A DNA stretch of 64,000 nt from Lentisphaera marina (GCF_028745505.1 NZ_JAQZZL010000002.1:1054001-1118000), one strand, 5' to 3'; numbered from the stretch's first letter, positions 36,648-46,188 are shown. Translations and numbers: made by a program. Notes: generated by a model from the sequence alone, not told the origin.

Positions 36648-37511
36648 TTACTTGCGATTACAAATGAGCAAGCCCAAGATCGTCAGCACCAAAGCTATGG
36701 CAATATTTAGACTAAAACTCTCGTTTAAAAAGATGACTCCCAAGAATGTACCAATTAATGGAACTAAATAATTACTAAAGGAAGTAAAAGTAGGGCCGGC
36801 GATGCGCACCGACTGGATATAAAAGAGGTAAACAATCCCCGAGGCAAACATTCCGAGCACAAATAAGCAGATCCAAGCAGTCGAATCCGCAGGTAGATTG
36901 AAGCCCTCTACATAGAGCCAGTAAGCAAGAAAGGGAATTGAATAGATCATTAAAATAAAACGTGAGGCATGCAGGGCGGAGATTCGACTCGGAATGCGGT
37001 CCATAAACATGAAGGCCCAAGCAAAACAAAAGGCGGCACCCAGAATTGCGGCATAACCCGAAATTGAGCCCGAGAAATTATCGGCACTTGGATTAATTAA
37101 AACAAAGAGGCCAATGAAGGCAACTGCCATGCCGACGTATTCCCACTTGCCAGATTTTTTTCCTTTGCCAACTAAGTTTTGTAAGATCGCAGTAAATACG
37201 GGGATGATCCCCAAAATGATGGCGACCACGGCTGAATCCAATTGCGTTTGTCCATAGCCAATCAGATAAAAGGGGATGGCCGCGTCCGTAGCGCCAAGTG
37301 CAATAAATAAAATGAGGAGTTTTTTATCTAAGTGAACTTTCTTTTTGCGTTCCTTTGGGATCAAGAAAATCAAAATACTCAAAGTGATAAAGCCAAAAAA
37401 CATGCGCAAAGCTGCGAGCCCAAGGGGAGAGAATGATTTCAGAATAAAATCATTAAGCAAGAATTGAGAGCCCCAAATCAGGCCGATGCATAACATCAAG
37501 ATATATTTCAT
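36648..37511 (-). CDS. EamA (DMT) family transporter
   Basis: It has ten hydrophobic helices arranged as two EamA repeats. The start, LIWGSQFLLNDFILK, and the second repeat, beginning near GYAAILGAAFCFAWAFMFMD, are typical of DMT-superfamily exporters. The length of 287 residues is standard. Substrate cannot be told from the sequence; no partner gene is adjacent. Confidence 0.9.
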   Translation of the reverse strand: MKYILMLCIGLIWGSQFLLNDFILKSFSPLGLAALRMFFGFITLSILIFLIPKERKKKVHLDKKLLILFIALGATDAAIPFYLIGYGQTQLDSAVVAIILGIIPVFTAILQNLVGKGKKSGKWEYVGMAVAFIGLFVLINPSADNFSGSISGYAAILGAAFCFAWAFMFMDRIPSRISALHASRFILMIYSIPFLAYWLYVEGFNLPADSTAWICLFVLGMFASGIVYLFYIQSVRIAGPTFTSFSNYLVPLIGTFLGVIFLNESFSLNIAIALVLTILGLLICNRK

Positions 37512-37752
37512 TTTGTTCCTTAAATAAATATCTCAGTAAAATACTGCACAGGACTAATTATTCATCAAGCAATTTCAATTAGTCATTAAAAAGCTTCTCA
37601 AGCACCGTTGATAAAGTCTTTAAAGCATTAAAAACAAAAAACTTGCAACAAAATCCATACAATCACTTTAAAAAATTTGGTTCTGTATTTTTATCAACAT
37701 ATCTTAAAAATGCGTAACGAGAGTTATGCAATCTTGCGTTTGTACTTAGTGT

Positions 37753-37785
37753 GGGTCCCCAGCGGTGGCTGGGGACTTTTTTTTG
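37753..37785 (+). terminator. Strong terminator hairpin with no plus-strand gene upstream
   Basis: GTCCCCAGC-GGTG-GCTGGGGAC is followed by eight T, about 140 nt before glyS. The gene to the left runs the other way, so this ends either a small RNA or an attenuated glyS leader. The rest of the 411-bp gap (37512-37922) is AT-rich with no ORF I trust. Confidence 0.8.
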
Positions 37786-37922
37786 TCCCAACTTCTTTGC
37801 TCAGCCAAGTACGGCTTTTATGCCCAAGAAAAAACGCTTCTCCACAGTAAATCCATTAGGTAAAATTGAATTTGAGTGCTCTATTGTCGAGTTTTTAATT
37901 TAATAATTCATAGGATTAATTT

Positions 37923-39380
37923 ATGTCTTCTCAAGTTACCTTGGAAAAGATTACAAATTTATGTAAACGTCGTGGTTTAATTTTTCAAAGTTCAGAACTC
38001 TATGGTGGCTTCAATGGCTTCTGGGATTATGGACCCTACGGCACCGCAATGCGCCGTGCAGTTGAAGCGACTTGGTGGGATTACATGGTTGAACAACGCG
38101 AGAACGTTGTTGGCCAAGATTCAACCATCATTTGTCACCCACAAGTTTGGAAAGCTTCTGGCCACGTAGACCAGTTTGCCGACATCATGGTAGACAATAA
38201 AGATAGTAAGAAGCGCTACAGAATCGACAATCTTCTCGAGCAACAGAGTGAAGAAGTTTTAGCGAAAGTCGCAGAACTCATGGGTTCAGAAACTGACATT
38301 GGTAAACTTGAAGCAGCTTTTGAGACAAAACTCCAAGAGGGCGAAAATATTGATTCGGTCTTACTTGATGCGAAAGTGATAGATCCTTCCACTGACAAAG
38401 TCGGTGACTGGACTCCACCACGTCAATTCAACTTGATGATGCAGACTTATGTTGGTCCCGTTTTCAGTGAAGAAAACAAAGCTTACTTACGTGCCGAAAC
38501 TTGTCAGCCCATCTTCGTGAACTTCCAAACAATCTGTAACTCTACACGTCAAAAGCTTCCCTTTGGTATTGCTCAAACGGGTAAAGCTTTCCGTAACGAG
38601 ATTAATCCACGTAACTTCACTTTCCGTTCACGCGAATTCAATCAGATGGAAATGGAATTCTTTTGTCATTCTGATGATTCTATGGATTGGTACAACTTCT
38701 GGCGTGACCAACGTTTAGCTTTTTACTCCGACGTTCTTAAGTTCAAGCCAGAAAGCATGAGAACTCATGATCACGATAAGCTTGCGCACTACGCAAAAGC
38801 TGCAATGGATATTGAGTTTGAATTCCCCTTCGGTTGGGGTGAGCTCGAAGGAATCCACCACAGAGGTACTTGGGACTTGAGCCAACACGCTGAATTCTCT
38901 GGTCAAAAACAAGAGTACTTTGATCAAGCTCGTAATGAAAAGTACATTCCCACAGTAGTCGAAACTTCTGTTGGTCTTGACCGCCTTATGCTCGCACTTC
39001 TCTGCGAAGCCTACGATGAAGATGAAGCAGAAACAGCTAAAGATGGTAAAGAAGTTGAAGGTCGTGTCGTTATGCGCTTCCCAGCCATTATTGCTCCCGT
39101 GCAAGTGGCTATTTTACCACTCTCGAAAAAACTGGCTGAGGGTGCACGTGAACTCCACGCGAAACTCAAACCATTTTTCCGTTCTGAATACGATGAAGCT
39201 CAAAGTATTGGTAAGCGCTACAGACGCCAAGATGAAATTGGTACACCTTTCTGCTTAACTTTTGACTTTGATTCACTAGAAGATAATTGCGTCACAGTAC
39301 GTGAACGCGATAGTATGAGCCAAGAACGTGTTGCCATTGATAAATTGGCGAACTACCTCATGGATAAAATTAGAGGCTAA
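37923..39380 (+). CDS. glyS: Glycyl-tRNA synthetase (homodimeric, class II)
   Basis: This single-chain alpha2-type enzyme has class II motifs: RRGLIFQSSELYGG and GFWDYGPYG at the start, FRNEINPRNFTFRSREF (motif 2), and ETSVGLDRLMLALL (motif 3). A C-terminal anticodon-binding domain contains APVQVAILPL. The length of 485 residues is usual for this form; the alpha2beta2 form would be two genes. It is the first gene of an operon with trpG, hisC and a pseudouridine synthase (gap 2 nt to the next gene). A terminator-like hairpin 140 nt upstream may attenuate it. Confidence 0.95.
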   Translation: MSSQVTLEKITNLCKRRGLIFQSSELYGGFNGFWDYGPYGTAMRRAVEATWWDYMVEQRENVVGQDSTIICHPQVWKASGHVDQFADIMVDNKDSKKRYRIDNLLEQQSEEVLAKVAELMGSETDIGKLEAAFETKLQEGENIDSVLLDAKVIDPSTDKVGDWTPPRQFNLMMQTYVGPVFSEENKAYLRAETCQPIFVNFQTICNSTRQKLPFGIAQTGKAFRNEINPRNFTFRSREFNQMEMEFFCHSDDSMDWYNFWRDQRLAFYSDVLKFKPESMRTHDHDKLAHYAKAAMDIEFEFPFGWGELEGIHHRGTWDLSQHAEFSGQKQEYFDQARNEKYIPTVVETSVGLDRLMLALLCEAYDEDEAETAKDGKEVEGRVVMRFPAIIAPVQVAILPLSKKLAEGARELHAKLKPFFRSEYDEAQSIGKRYRRQDEIGTPFCLTFDFDSLEDNCVTVRERDSMSQERVAIDKLANYLMDKIRG

Positions 39381-39382
39381 TT

Positions 39383-39961
39383 ATGTTAGTAATGATCGAC
39401 AATTATGATTCCTTTACGTGGAATCTAGTTCAGTACTTTGGTGAATTGGGTCATCTTCCCAAAGTCATTCGCAATGATAAAGTCACTATTGCGGAATTAG
39501 AAGAACTCAATCCCCAGGCACTCATTATTTCTCCTGGACCTTGCTCTCCTAAAGAAGCAGGGATCTCCTGTGAAGCCATTGAGCACTTTGCCGCCAAAGG
39601 TGTCCCCGTCTTTGGTGTCTGCCTAGGTATGCAGTCGATCGTTGAAGTCTATGGTGGGACTGTTGGTCGTGCACCCATGTTGATGCATGGCAAAACTTCT
39701 CCCATAGAGCATAAGGGACAATCGGTATTTGCCGATATTCCTTCGCCTTATGATGCCACGCGTTATCACTCACTTTGTGCTTTGGGTGAATTACCCGAAT
39801 GCTTAGAAATCACCGCGAAAAGTGATGATGGTGTCGTTCAAGGAGTCATGCACAAAACTCTACCTGTGCACGGAGTTCAATTTCACCCGGAATCCATCCT
39901 CACTGAACATGGTCACGACTTGCTCAATAATTTCTTGAAGATTGCGGGGATCGCTAAGTGA
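39383..39961 (+). CDS. trpG: Glutamine amidotransferase subunit of anthranilate/aminodeoxychorismate synthase
   Basis: A class I amidotransferase that supplies ammonia to chorismate. The catalytic Cys is in GVCLGMQS and the His/Glu in VQFHPESILTEHG. It may serve tryptophan (TrpG), folate (PabA), or both; the synthase component I is not in the window. The length of 192 residues is normal. It overlaps hisC by 4 nt (GTGA). Confidence 0.92.
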   Translation: MLVMIDNYDSFTWNLVQYFGELGHLPKVIRNDKVTIAELEELNPQALIISPGPCSPKEAGISCEAIEHFAAKGVPVFGVCLGMQSIVEVYGGTVGRAPMLMHGKTSPIEHKGQSVFADIPSPYDATRYHSLCALGELPECLEITAKSDDGVVQGVMHKTLPVHGVQFHPESILTEHGHDLLNNFLKIAGIAK

Positions 39962-41013
39962 GCTATTTCCGCCCAGATATCGAGGCCATGACAGGCTACG
40001 TCCCCGGTGAACAACCTAAGGGACGTGTACTAGTTAAGTTAAACACTAACGAGAATCCTTTTCCGCCTTCTCCAAAAGTAGTAGAAGCCATTCGTAGCTA
40101 CCCCTTTGAAGAACTTAGGAAGTATCCTGCACCTTATTCAGATCCCGTTCGTGAAGCTGCTTCACAAGTCTACAATATCCCTGCAGATCAAATTATTGCT
40201 GGCAATGGTTCAGATGATATTTTGACGATTCTCTTCCGCTCCTTTGTGGGCGAAGGCCATACCGTTGGCTGGCTCAACCCATCTTATTCTCTTTACCCCG
40301 TTTTAGCGAATATTCAGGGTGGAGAACATTTAACTGTTGATCTCAAAGAAGACTTTTCTCTGCCAGATAATTTATCTGAGAAAGCTAAAGGCTCAAAACT
40401 CTTCTTTATCACTCGTCCCAATGCTCCCACGGGCAATGCTTTTGAGAAAGATCGTTTAAGAAGCTTCATAGCCACTTATGATGGTATTGTCGTGATCGAT
40501 GAAGCCTATGCAGATTTCTGCTCAGATAATTGCTTCGATATGATTGATGAGTTCCCCAATGTCATTATCACCCGCACTTTATCAAAGAGTTACTCTTTAG
40601 CGGGAATTCGCGCGGGCTTAGCCTTCTCGAATAAAGAAATTATCATGGGCCTCCACAAAGTTCGCGATTCCTATAATGTCAATGGTCTAACTCAAGCCGC
40701 AGCCGCAGCCGCACTTCTCGATCAGGACTACTTCAAAAACAATACGAATGTTGTGATTGAAACCCGTGAAAAAACGGCAAAGAGCTTAAGCGAATTAGGC
40801 TTTGATGTTAAACCTTCCGAAGCTAACTTTCTCTTCTGCATACCCCCCATCAATGCTGAAGAGTTCACTCAAAAAGTTAAAGAGGCTGGCTTTTTAATTC
40901 GCTATTTTAATACTGCTGGAATAGATAATTACGTTCGTATTTCAATTGGCAGTGAACAAGAAATGAATGACTTCCTCACACTTACTGAGTCAATTCTTAA
41001 GGATAATAAATGA
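39958..41013 (+). CDS. hisC: Histidinol-phosphate aminotransferase
   Basis: This fold-type I PLP enzyme shows NTNENPFPPSP near the start, FFITRPNAPTGN (cofactor contact) and the Schiff-base Lys in TRTLSKSYSLAGIRAG. It starts at a GTG overlapping the trpG stop. The length of 351 residues fits HisC. Some members also act on phenylalanine or tyrosine precursors, so a broader role is possible. It overlaps the next gene by 4 nt (ATGA). Confidence 0.92.
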   Translation: MSYFRPDIEAMTGYVPGEQPKGRVLVKLNTNENPFPPSPKVVEAIRSYPFEELRKYPAPYSDPVREAASQVYNIPADQIIAGNGSDDILTILFRSFVGEGHTVGWLNPSYSLYPVLANIQGGEHLTVDLKEDFSLPDNLSEKAKGSKLFFITRPNAPTGNAFEKDRLRSFIATYDGIVVIDEAYADFCSDNCFDMIDEFPNVIITRTLSKSYSLAGIRAGLAFSNKEIIMGLHKVRDSYNVNGLTQAAAAAALLDQDYFKNNTNVVIETREKTAKSLSELGFDVKPSEANFLFCIPPINAEEFTQKVKEAGFLIRYFNTAGIDNYVRISIGSEQEMNDFLTLTESILKDNK

Positions 41014-41720
41014 GAATAGCTAAATTTATAGCCGCTTGTGGCGTCTGTTCACGACGCAAAGCAGAAGAACTCGTGAAGGAAGGACTTATTAGTATTAATA
41101 ACCACCTTGTTAGCGAGCTCTCAACTCAAGTAGATGTGGATAACGATGAAGTTCGTTACCGCAAAAAAGTTTTAGTCCTAGAGAAAAAGCTCTACTACTT
41201 ACTCAATAAACCCATCGGTTATGTTTGTACCAATGATGATCCATACGCTGAGAAAAAGGCCATTGACTTACTCCCAGATAAAGGACGACTCTACACAGTT
41301 GGTCGCTTGGACAAACCGTCCGAGGGCCTCATCGTCCTAACCAATGATGGTGACTTGGCAAAAATCATGACTCATCCATCTTTTGAACTCGAGAAAAAGT
41401 ATCGCGTCACAGTGAAAGGTCGTGTCAGCCAGAAAAAACTCGATTATTTAGTTCGTGATGGCCTCACTTTCGAAGGCGTCAACTACCGTATCTTAGATGC
41501 AAAAATCAAGAAACAGGTCCCCGGTGGTTTCATGATTAACTTCACTCTAAACGAAGGTAAGAATCGCGAGATCCGCAAAATTTGTCAATCGCTTGATTTA
41601 CAAGTTAAACGTTTGCGACGCTACGAAATTGCTGGTATTGCTTTAGGAAAATTACCTCCAGGTGCCTGGCGCCCCATGACTCAAGCAGAAGTTCGCTTCT
41701 TAAAGTCATTAGGTAATTAA
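41010..41720 (+). CDS. RsuA/RluB-family rRNA pseudouridine synthase
   Basis: An N-terminal S4 RNA-binding domain (RIAKFIAACGVCSRRKAEELVKEG) is followed by the catalytic domain. The catalytic Asp is in VGRLDKPSEGLIVLTNDG; most relatives have LDxxTxGL. The C-terminal motif NEGKNREIRKI is present. It modifies uridine in 16S or 23S rRNA; which one cannot be decided here. The length of 236 residues is normal. Confidence 0.92.
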   Translation: MRIAKFIAACGVCSRRKAEELVKEGLISINNHLVSELSTQVDVDNDEVRYRKKVLVLEKKLYYLLNKPIGYVCTNDDPYAEKKAIDLLPDKGRLYTVGRLDKPSEGLIVLTNDGDLAKIMTHPSFELEKKYRVTVKGRVSQKKLDYLVRDGLTFEGVNYRILDAKIKKQVPGGFMINFTLNEGKNREIRKICQSLDLQVKRLRRYEIAGIALGKLPPGAWRPMTQAEVRFLKSLGN

Positions 41721-41722
41721 AT

Positions 41723-41757
41723 AAAAAAAGCCACTCTAAAAAGGGTGGCTTTTTTTA
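41723..41757. terminator. Bidirectional terminator between convergent genes
   Basis: A-run, AGCCACTC, loop, GGGTGGCT, T-run. It serves both the glyS operon and the leftward oxidoreductase. Confidence 0.9.
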
Positions 41758-41772
41758 TCGAAGTTCTAAAAC

Positions 41773-42732
41773 TTATTTCTTAGCTTTAGAAAAAATCTCT
41801 TCAACTAATCGCGCTCGTTGCAAGCTATGCGAATGAGTCATAATAGGATTTTCTATAAGTCCCTTTTCCCAGGTCTCAGCAAAAGAGACGAGTTCATAAT
41901 GAAGCCCAATACCAGGGTGCTCAAAGTTTAAGATCTCTTTATCACCATTGGCGTATGTGATTTCTAATTTATCGGGATGCCAAAAGTTCTGTGGAATGCG
42001 TATACTTCCCTGAGAACCATAAATTCTCGCTTCGTTTGAACCCATGGCCTGCAAACCAAAGGCTCCTTGGTAAAAACTTCCATCTGTGTAAGTAAAAGTG
42101 AATGAGCCTTGCTCATCAACATCACTCGCCCCGTGAATGAGTTCACTGGTGACCTTTTCAGGGTACTGGTTTCCATAGACAAATTGACTAACCACAAGTG
42201 GATAAACACCGAGGTCGAGTAGGGCGCCGCCACCTAATTCAGGATTAAATAAACGGTGATTAGCATCAAACTCTAAATAGAACTGAAAATCAGCCTGCGC
42301 ATTGCGAATATCGCCAATTTTACCATCTTTAATGAGTTCTTGGAGCTTAATGATTGCGGGGAAGAAAGCCGTCCACATTGCTTCCATTAATAAAACACCA
42401 TGCTTTTTAGCAAAGGCATAAAGTTCTTCAGAATCTTTTAGATTCATTGTCAAAGGTTTTTCGCATAAGACTGCTTTGCCAGCTAAAATAGCTCTTTCAG
42501 CAGTTTCTTTGTGCAGTGGGTGGGGGCTCGCAATATAAACCGCGTCAGCACCTTCCATGGCGGCATCTAAATCTGTAAAACCTTTTGCGCTGGGAGCATA
42601 ATCCGCACAAAATTGATTCGCACTCTCAATTGTACGCGAAACAACACCATGAAGCTGGCAGTTAGGGGCGTATTTCATATCTTCGGCAAATTGTTTAGCA
42701 ATAAAACCTGTGCCAATCATAACTAATCTCAT
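41773..42732 (-). CDS. Gfo/Idh/MocA-family NAD(P)-dependent oxidoreductase
   Basis: It has an N-terminal Rossmann start MIGTGFIAKQFAEDM and the EKP motif in VLCEKPLTMN, with the key Lys present. The C-terminal substrate domain has GGGALLDLGVYPL. This most resembles the dihydrodiol dehydrogenase/glucose-fructose oxidoreductase branch. The length of 319 residues is usual. It stands alone. Substrate is unknown, probably a sugar or inositol derivative. Confidence 0.9.
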   Translation of the reverse strand: MRLVMIGTGFIAKQFAEDMKYAPNCQLHGVVSRTIESANQFCADYAPSAKGFTDLDAAMEGADAVYIASPHPLHKETAERAILAGKAVLCEKPLTMNLKDSEELYAFAKKHGVLLMEAMWTAFFPAIIKLQELIKDGKIGDIRNAQADFQFYLEFDANHRLFNPELGGGALLDLGVYPLVVSQFVYGNQYPEKVTSELIHGASDVDEQGSFTFTYTDGSFYQGAFGLQAMGSNEARIYGSQGSIRIPQNFWHPDKLEITYANGDKEILNFEHPGIGLHYELVSFAETWEKGLIENPIMTHSHSLQRARLVEEIFSKAKK

Positions 42733-42930
42733 AAGGACTCCTAAAATTTTGTTTTCCCATAATACACGCTCAGATTAATTTTCTATAGACGCTTCATCAC
42801 AAATTAATCAAAAAGAAAAATTTACTCAAAGTTGCCTAGCTGAATTTAAAAGAAAAAGCTTGTGATCTATAGCGCAATTATTTAGATCCAAGTAAGTTCA
42901 TCCATACAAGAAATTTGAATGGAGAGAATT

Positions 42931-43236
42931 ATGACTTTAAATGAATTAATTTCAGAAATATGCCGTAATGCCGATTGGTACGCAGATAAATTTAAGGTAA
43001 AAGTCGATAAAGAATTTGCCGCTCTTAACTTAGTCAAAGAAATCGGACAATTTGCTGAAGCACGCTTAATCGAGCAGGGCATTTCTACAAAAAAATTAAA
43101 TGCGGCCGATGCAAAAGATCGCATGACGCAAGAATTGGTCGATATCATTGCGCTAGCGATAATAAATGCTGACCTCTACGATATCGACTTAGAGAAAGCA
43201 ATTACAGAGAAATGGATAAATAAAACCGGAAGCTAG
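42931..43236 (+). CDS. MazG-like nucleotide pyrophosphohydrolase
   Basis: This small all-alpha protein has the helical MazG-like pattern KEIGQFAEAR then QELVDIIALAIINADLYDIDLEKAI. The ExxD in ELVD is kept, while one Glu of the first ExxE is Gln. The best start is the ATG at 42931 with GGAGAG before it, although the frame opens at 42919. It may be a house-cleaning NTPase. The family call rests on helical pattern and motif position only. Confidence 0.65.
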   Translation: MTLNELISEICRNADWYADKFKVKVDKEFAALNLVKEIGQFAEARLIEQGISTKKLNAADAKDRMTQELVDIIALAIINADLYDIDLEKAITEKWINKTGS

Positions 43237-43269
43237 CGACTAGTTAAGGAAGATTTAGGGGGAGTTTAA

Positions 43270-43337
43270 GTGCGAACCCTAAACTGTCGGCTCAATGACT
43301 TTCCCCCCAAACGGGGAAAGAGGAATAGGGTTCGCGC
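43270..43337. repeat. Nested inverted repeat (structured intergenic element)
   Basis: Outer arms GTGCGAACCCTA/TAGGGTTCGCGC (11 of 12 paired) enclose an inner hairpin CTTTCCCC/GGGGAAAG. No ORF runs through it. Confidence 0.6.
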
Positions 43338-43430
43338 TCAGATTTTAAATCATAAAGAGCTAAAATCTAGCCCATCATTATAATTTATGCCGACTTATAT
43401 TCTTTGTTCCCAGAATCGCAGGCTTCAGCC

Positions 43431-43474
43431 GTCAACTCAGCGAAGCGTCAACTCAGCGAAGCGTCAACTCAGGC
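43431..43474. repeat. 16-bp tandem repeat, locus 1
   Basis: GTCAACTCAGCGAAGC is repeated twice plus a partial copy. The same unit forms longer arrays at 45954-46117 and 47385-47490. Confidence 0.9.
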
Positions 43475-43585
43475 CGTAGGCCGATCAAAACAAGTCTTTT
43501 TTAAACTTTGTAATAGGGCAGTTTTATAAAGCTCAATTATAGTAAGTCTTCATTACAAAACCCATCATTTTTAAGGCCTTGCACT

Positions 43586-44410
43586 ATGAGTCATGTTATT
43601 GTTCCCGAAGTTATCATCGATCCCAACCCCTTGCTTCTTGAGCTCTGTTCCGATACTTTTGATTTAGAATCACTTGAATTAGATTTAGAGACTATTGAAT
43701 CAGCCGCAAGCATGATAAAAGAAGCCTGCCATGCTTCTGCTTCAGCTATCAATACTTCCAAGACTAACTTGCTCCTAGCCTATATGGCAGAACCTAAATG
43801 TCGTCGTTGGCTTAAAAGTGACTTTTTGGATAGAGTAGATTGTGATAATGGACTTTTGACTAGAGCAGCACGAATCGGTAAATTCCGCTTTTACACGCCA
43901 GAAAAATTAGTCATAGAAGATCTTGATAATAATGGCGAGACTTCTCCCAATGAATCAGTGGCAGTACGCACTGGAGTTCCTGAAAAAACTGTCGTAAGAA
44001 TCAAGAAAAAGCTCGAAAAGAAAAAGATTGAGGCCGAAGAAAAACGTGCTCAAGCATTGCAAGAAGCTTTAGAAGCCGATAAACAGGATGATTTACCTGA
44101 AGTTACCATGACGGTATTAGATGTGGCTATGCCCAGTGAGAGAAGTAAAGAACTTACTCAAAACTCAAGTTCTGGTGAAGAGGGCCAGGTGATTTCTCAT
44201 GAATCAAGTGATTCAAGCCTTGAACCCGTAAATACAATTGAAGATCAATCATCAACTGAGCCTAAGAATGACGTATTAGTGAATGAAGAGCCCCTTTCTT
44301 CAGAAACACTAAGTCCTCGTGAATTAGCCCTTAAAAAAGAAATTGAACAGCTGCAATTAATGCTTGCTGAACGCGATGCGGAAATCGCAAACTTAAAAGC
44401 CTTAGTCTAA
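43586..44410 (+). CDS. Acidic protein of unknown function with C-terminal coiled coil
   Basis: I do not recognise this 274-residue protein. The N-terminal part (1-110) is Leu/Glu-rich and partly helical, containing KCRRWLKSDFLDR and KFRFYTPEKLVIEDL. A basic helix (KIKKKLEKKKIEAEEKRAQA, about 136-160) follows, then a low-complexity Ser/Glu/Gln stretch. A short coiled coil (ALKKEIEQLQLMLAERDAEI) ends the protein. It has no signal peptide. It lies alone between repeat-rich gaps, which suggests accessory DNA. Confidence 0.6.
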   Translation: MSHVIVPEVIIDPNPLLLELCSDTFDLESLELDLETIESAASMIKEACHASASAINTSKTNLLLAYMAEPKCRRWLKSDFLDRVDCDNGLLTRAARIGKFRFYTPEKLVIEDLDNNGETSPNESVAVRTGVPEKTVVRIKKKLEKKKIEAEEKRAQALQEALEADKQDDLPEVTMTVLDVAMPSERSKELTQNSSSGEEGQVISHESSDSSLEPVNTIEDQSSTEPKNDVLVNEEPLSSETLSPRELALKKEIEQLQLMLAERDAEIANLKALV

Positions 44411-44523
44411 TTCATCCTCAGAGTTGATTTTAAACCTTTATCGAGTTAAGGATGTGATTTGATTGTGCCAAAGGCACTGAGCATAGCTATGCTTTTAGAG
44501 GCTGTGTAAAAAATACTCTTTTA

Positions 44524-44625
44524 GTTGCAAAGCAACGACATGAAATATCCTGTGGCGTGAGCCACAGAGTATTAGTGAAAATGTTAATAAGGGCTCACTT
44601 GTGAGTCCGACATATAGTGTCGGAC
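44524..44625. repeat. Cluster of four hairpins in the intergenic gap
   Basis: GTTGC/GCAAC (44524-44536), CTGTGGC/GCCACAG (44550-44567), CTCAC/GTGAG (44594-44605) and GTCCGACA/TGTCGGAC (44605-44625) follow one another within 102 bp. The rest of the 44411-44759 gap holds nothing I can name. Confidence 0.65.
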
Positions 44626-44759
44626 CCTAAAATCGGCCCTTTGTGCTTGATGTGAATATGAAACATGCAGCTCACGGCAGCATGCTACAATTTACTGTTT
44701 AATCGTATGACTTTATCCCTCACTTCAAAAAGCAATTAGTAGGCCCATACTCATCTATA

Positions 44760-45467
44760 TTATGGGCCCGGATCTGGGAATTCATTTGTGAAATTAACTT
44801 TGTCTGATTCAAATCCCCAGCCCTCACTCTCGATTAATCGATGCTCATTAACATGTCCATCTAGAAAAAGAAAAGCCCAAGATGGCACCCCGGGTTTATG
44901 CAGTGTTTTAACCCATTGACTGGTGGAGTTCTTTGCGTATACCGAGGCATCCTTATCACTGAAGACAGTCATACTTACTGGTGTGTTAATTTCCTGGATT
45001 GTCGGAGCCCCAAGGCCATAGTTTCCATCCAGATCATAGACTAAATTGACAAAAGCCGATGCGCTGTAATAAGATCCTTTGTCAATATACACGTTCGACA
45101 CTCCCTCTGCGGTAGGACAATTGGCGATTTTTACCTCAATGCCATCCACATCATACCCTAAGTAAACATTGAGTGGCTTCTGTGTCACTTCTAGGTTTTG
45201 TGTGCTCCCCTTTGTCCCCTTTCTTCCCACCCAAGCGTAATTCTGACTTTTATTACTGACCAGTAGAGAGCCATCAACAAAAGGGAATTTACTCTCATTG
45301 TCATCGGCATACATAATCACCGAGGTGCCAATCTGCTTGAGGTTATTTTTACATAGAAGTAGGCGGGTACTTTTGCGAGCTTTTCCTAAAGCAGGCAATA
45401 GTAGGCTGGCCAAGATAGCAATGATGCTCACAACTACTAGTAACTCAATAAGCGTAAAACGTTTCAT
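44760..45467 (-). CDS. Prepilin-type N-terminal methylation protein (pseudopilin-like, H-Xn-DG type)
   Basis: The N-terminus [27 protein letters not shown] is a class III prepilin signal: cleavage before Phe, a Glu at position +5, and a hydrophobic helix. The C-terminus has [17 protein letters not shown], a variant of the H-X9-DG motif seen in large paralogous families of Lentisphaerota and Planctomycetota. The frame starts at 45479, but the ATG at 45467 starts exactly at the signal. The middle is beta-rich. These proteins may assemble type II-like secretion pseudopili or be surface proteins; function is not known. Confidence 0.85.
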   Translation of the reverse strand: MKRFTLIELLVVVSIIAILASLLLPALGKARKSTRLLLCKNNLKQIGTSVIMYADDNESKFPFVDGSLLVSNKSQNYAWVGRKGTKGSTQNLEVTQKPLNVYLGYDVDGIEVKIANCPTAEGVSNVYIDKGSYYSASAFVNLVYDLDGNYGLGAPTIQEINTPVSMTVFSDKDASVYAKNSTSQWVKTLHKPGVPSWAFLFLDGHVNEHRLIESEGWGFESDKVNFTNEFPDPGP

Positions 45468-45743
45468 AAAATATTCCAATTATGTTTCCAGAATCGATCA
45501 CATAGGTAATACTTGAGTGTAATACATTTATGGCCGAAGGGGTAGTGAATTTTCGTCCTTTTTTGATATATGCGCAGATTTTATTCGTCGCTTATCAATT
45601 GGTACGTAGCTAACTTATCGAATTTTGACAGACTCATGACATGTAGAAGTTATTTTTTAACGAGGCAATCCCGTCACCTCAGGAACTCCTTTCCGAAAAC
45701 TCAGGCGTCAGCCGGTCGATGGCTGGCAAACCTCGCAGGGAAG

Positions 45744-45756
45744 GGGACAGCGTCCC
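45744..45756. repeat. GGGAC-NNN-GTCCC palindrome, solitary copy
   Basis: GGGAC AGC GTCCC. The same arms occur at 50834-50852 and in each of three 111-bp repeats from 55561. The gap 45480-45790 otherwise contains only AT-rich and repeat-like DNA. Confidence 0.7.
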
Positions 45757-45791
45757 TAAACTACAAATCTAAATTACCCCTATGTACCTGG

Positions 45792-46188
45792 GATCGCCAA
45801 GCACTATCTTGGCATTTATATTTTCTATGGGAGCGCGGGCGTCTCGCCTGCTTAATTCTTAGTTCCAATTAAAAATTAAAAATTGCAACTGTCCCCTGTT
45901 ACCTAAGCTATCCACAGATTTCACCGATTAACTCAGATCTTCAGGCATCAGCCGTCGACTCAGTGCAGCGTCCACTCAGCGCAGCGTCCACTCAGCGCAG
46001 CGTCAACTCAGCGAAGCGTCAACTCAGCGAAGCGTCAACTCAGCGAAGCGTCAACTCAGCGAAGCGTCAACTCAGGCGTCAGCCGTAACCTCAGCTTCAG
46101 CGTCCACTCAGCGCAGCGTTCTCAATTCCTTCAATTAAAAATTCATCATTCAAAATTAAAAATTGCTGAAAGCCTTCGCGAACGATCT
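45792..46188. repeat. Left direct repeat block flanking fic2
   Basis: Ordered elements: GATCGCCAAGC...CTTGGC hairpin (45792-45813), a 44-nt segment starting ATCCACAGATTTCAC (45910-45953), 16-bp tandem units (45954-46117), and CGCGAACGATCT (46177-46188). All recur in the same order and orientation at 47301-47519, on the other side of the Fic gene. Confidence 0.85.
45954..46117. repeat. 16-bp tandem repeat, locus 2
   Basis: Seven full units of GTC(A/C/G)ACTCAGCG(A/C)AGC from 45954 to 46065, with the early units diverged, then variants ending near 46117. Confidence 0.9.

Noticed and set aside
37600..37922. T-box leader upstream of glyS
   Set aside because: No T-box consensus (AGGGTGGNACCGCG) and no clear specifier loop; kept only as an orphan terminator.
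41010..41720. Altered catalytic motif in the pseudouridine synthase as inactivation
   Set aside because: The Asp is present and variation at the Thr is tolerated in the family.
45570..45872. Plus-strand frame of 100 codons
   Set aside because: It runs through repeat DNA, has no family resemblance and no ribosome site.
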